Source: Candidatus Krumholzibacteriia bacterium (GTDB lineage: Bacteria > Krumholzibacteriota > Krumholzibacteriia > LZORAL124-64-63). From it: a DNA stretch of 5,978 nucleotides. The position numbers and the translations under genes are program-made. The stretch lies in NCBI GenBank assembly GCA_030590265.1, contig JAUUYW010000226.1, positions 1-5,978 of the forward strand. The letters run 5' to 3'. Of this stretch, positions 5,829-5,978 are shown piece after piece. Each line of letters begins with the position of its first letter. Position 1 is the first letter of the stretch. The notes under the pieces were generated by a model that made no database searches, had not been told where the DNA came from, and saw only the letters and a program-made list of their open reading frames with translations.

Positions 5829-5978
5829 GATCTCACCTCCTCGCGCAAAGCCAGTCCAATGCTGACGGTCAACAATGGACTGAGTTGTTCAGCCTCCCCT
5901 TGGGCAAACAGGTCAGGATCGTATTCCAGACCGGCCAGAGGGTCGGCAATCTCACTGGGAATTGCATAGACTTCGGCC
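5825..5978 (-). CDS. pilM: Type IV pilus assembly ATPase PilM, C-terminal end only
   Basis: Only the last 50 codons are in the window; the gene continues beyond 5978. PilM is an actin-like cytoplasmic ATP-binding protein that anchors the pilus alignment complex through the PilN tail. The visible segment begins near AEVYAIPSEIADPLAGLEY and ends with SPLLTVSIGLALREEVRS, matching the PilM C-terminal pattern in which a xP-L-x-V-x-x-GLALR stretch closes the second actin-like subdomain. Its TGA stop overlaps the pilN ATG by 4 nt, which suggests coupled translation and near-equal dosage of the two partners. The nucleotide-binding motifs are outside the window, so the call depends on this terminal motif and on the pilN neighbour. 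Confidence 0.9.
   Translation of the reverse strand, partial: AEVYAIPSEIADPLAGLEYDPDLFAQGEAEQLSPLLTVSIGLALREEVRS
5833..5840 (-). promoter_or_regulatory. Strong pilN ribosome binding site inside pilM
   Basis: GGAGGTGA on the minus strand is an eight-base match to the complement of the bacterial 16S 3' tail. GGAGG lies 7 nt before ATG 5828. It is the strongest such site in the window and lies within the last codons of pilM, so pilN may initiate independently as well as by coupling. Confidence 0.75.

Noticed and set aside
5316..5969. Plus-strand open frame of 217 codons opposite pilN and the pilM end
   Set aside because: It crosses two confidently identified minus-strand genes and has no family-like motif, so it is an antisense shadow.

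Overview
The window is a densely packed stretch of bacterial chromosome with every recognisable gene on the minus strand, so transcription runs from high to low coordinates. The genes are a type IV pilus (T4P) assembly cluster followed by housekeeping genes. An outer-membrane secretin with inner-membrane PilM/N/O/P partners indicates a diderm (Gram-negative-type) bacterium. Base composition is moderate, a little above 50% GC by eye. The phylum cannot be fixed from this sequence. A secretin without AMIN domains, a PilP without a lipobox and an unusual shikimate kinase do not look like a standard gammaproteobacterium.

Region 5978-2767 is the T4P alignment module in its canonical order: pilM (3' end only), pilN, pilO, pilP, pilQ. 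Gaps are 3-12 nt or a 4-nt overlap, and each gene has a Shine-Dalgarno site, so this is one operon with likely translational coupling. PilM (cytoplasmic, actin-like) binds the PilN tail, PilN and PilO pair in the inner membrane, PilP bridges the periplasm, and PilQ is the outer-membrane pore.

Region 2766-2686 is the only intergenic gap of note (81 nt). It holds a strong hairpin with a weak U-tract, probably a terminator or attenuator for pilQ, ending 16 nt before the next start codon.

Region 2685-33 carries aroK (shikimate kinase), rsmD (16S rRNA m2G966 methyltransferase), coaD (phosphopantetheine adenylyltransferase) and obgE (ribosome-assembly GTPase). aroK and rsmD overlap by ATGA; the other gaps are 32 and 45 nt. 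These genes are linked by growth and ribosome or cofactor supply rather than by one pathway. The pilQ-aroK adjacency echoes the pilMNOPQ-aroK-aroB arrangement of Proteobacteria, but aroB is absent here.

No RNA gene, mobile element, CRISPR array or phage feature was seen, and I found no convincing undescribed system. The points most worth a second look are a Ser in place of the first Asp of the shikimate-kinase DxD motif, the reduced PilQ, the non-lipidated PilP, and the hairpin between the two gene blocks. Start codons of obgE, coaD and pilP were moved inward from the longest reading frame on the basis of ribosome-binding-site spacing and family N-termini.
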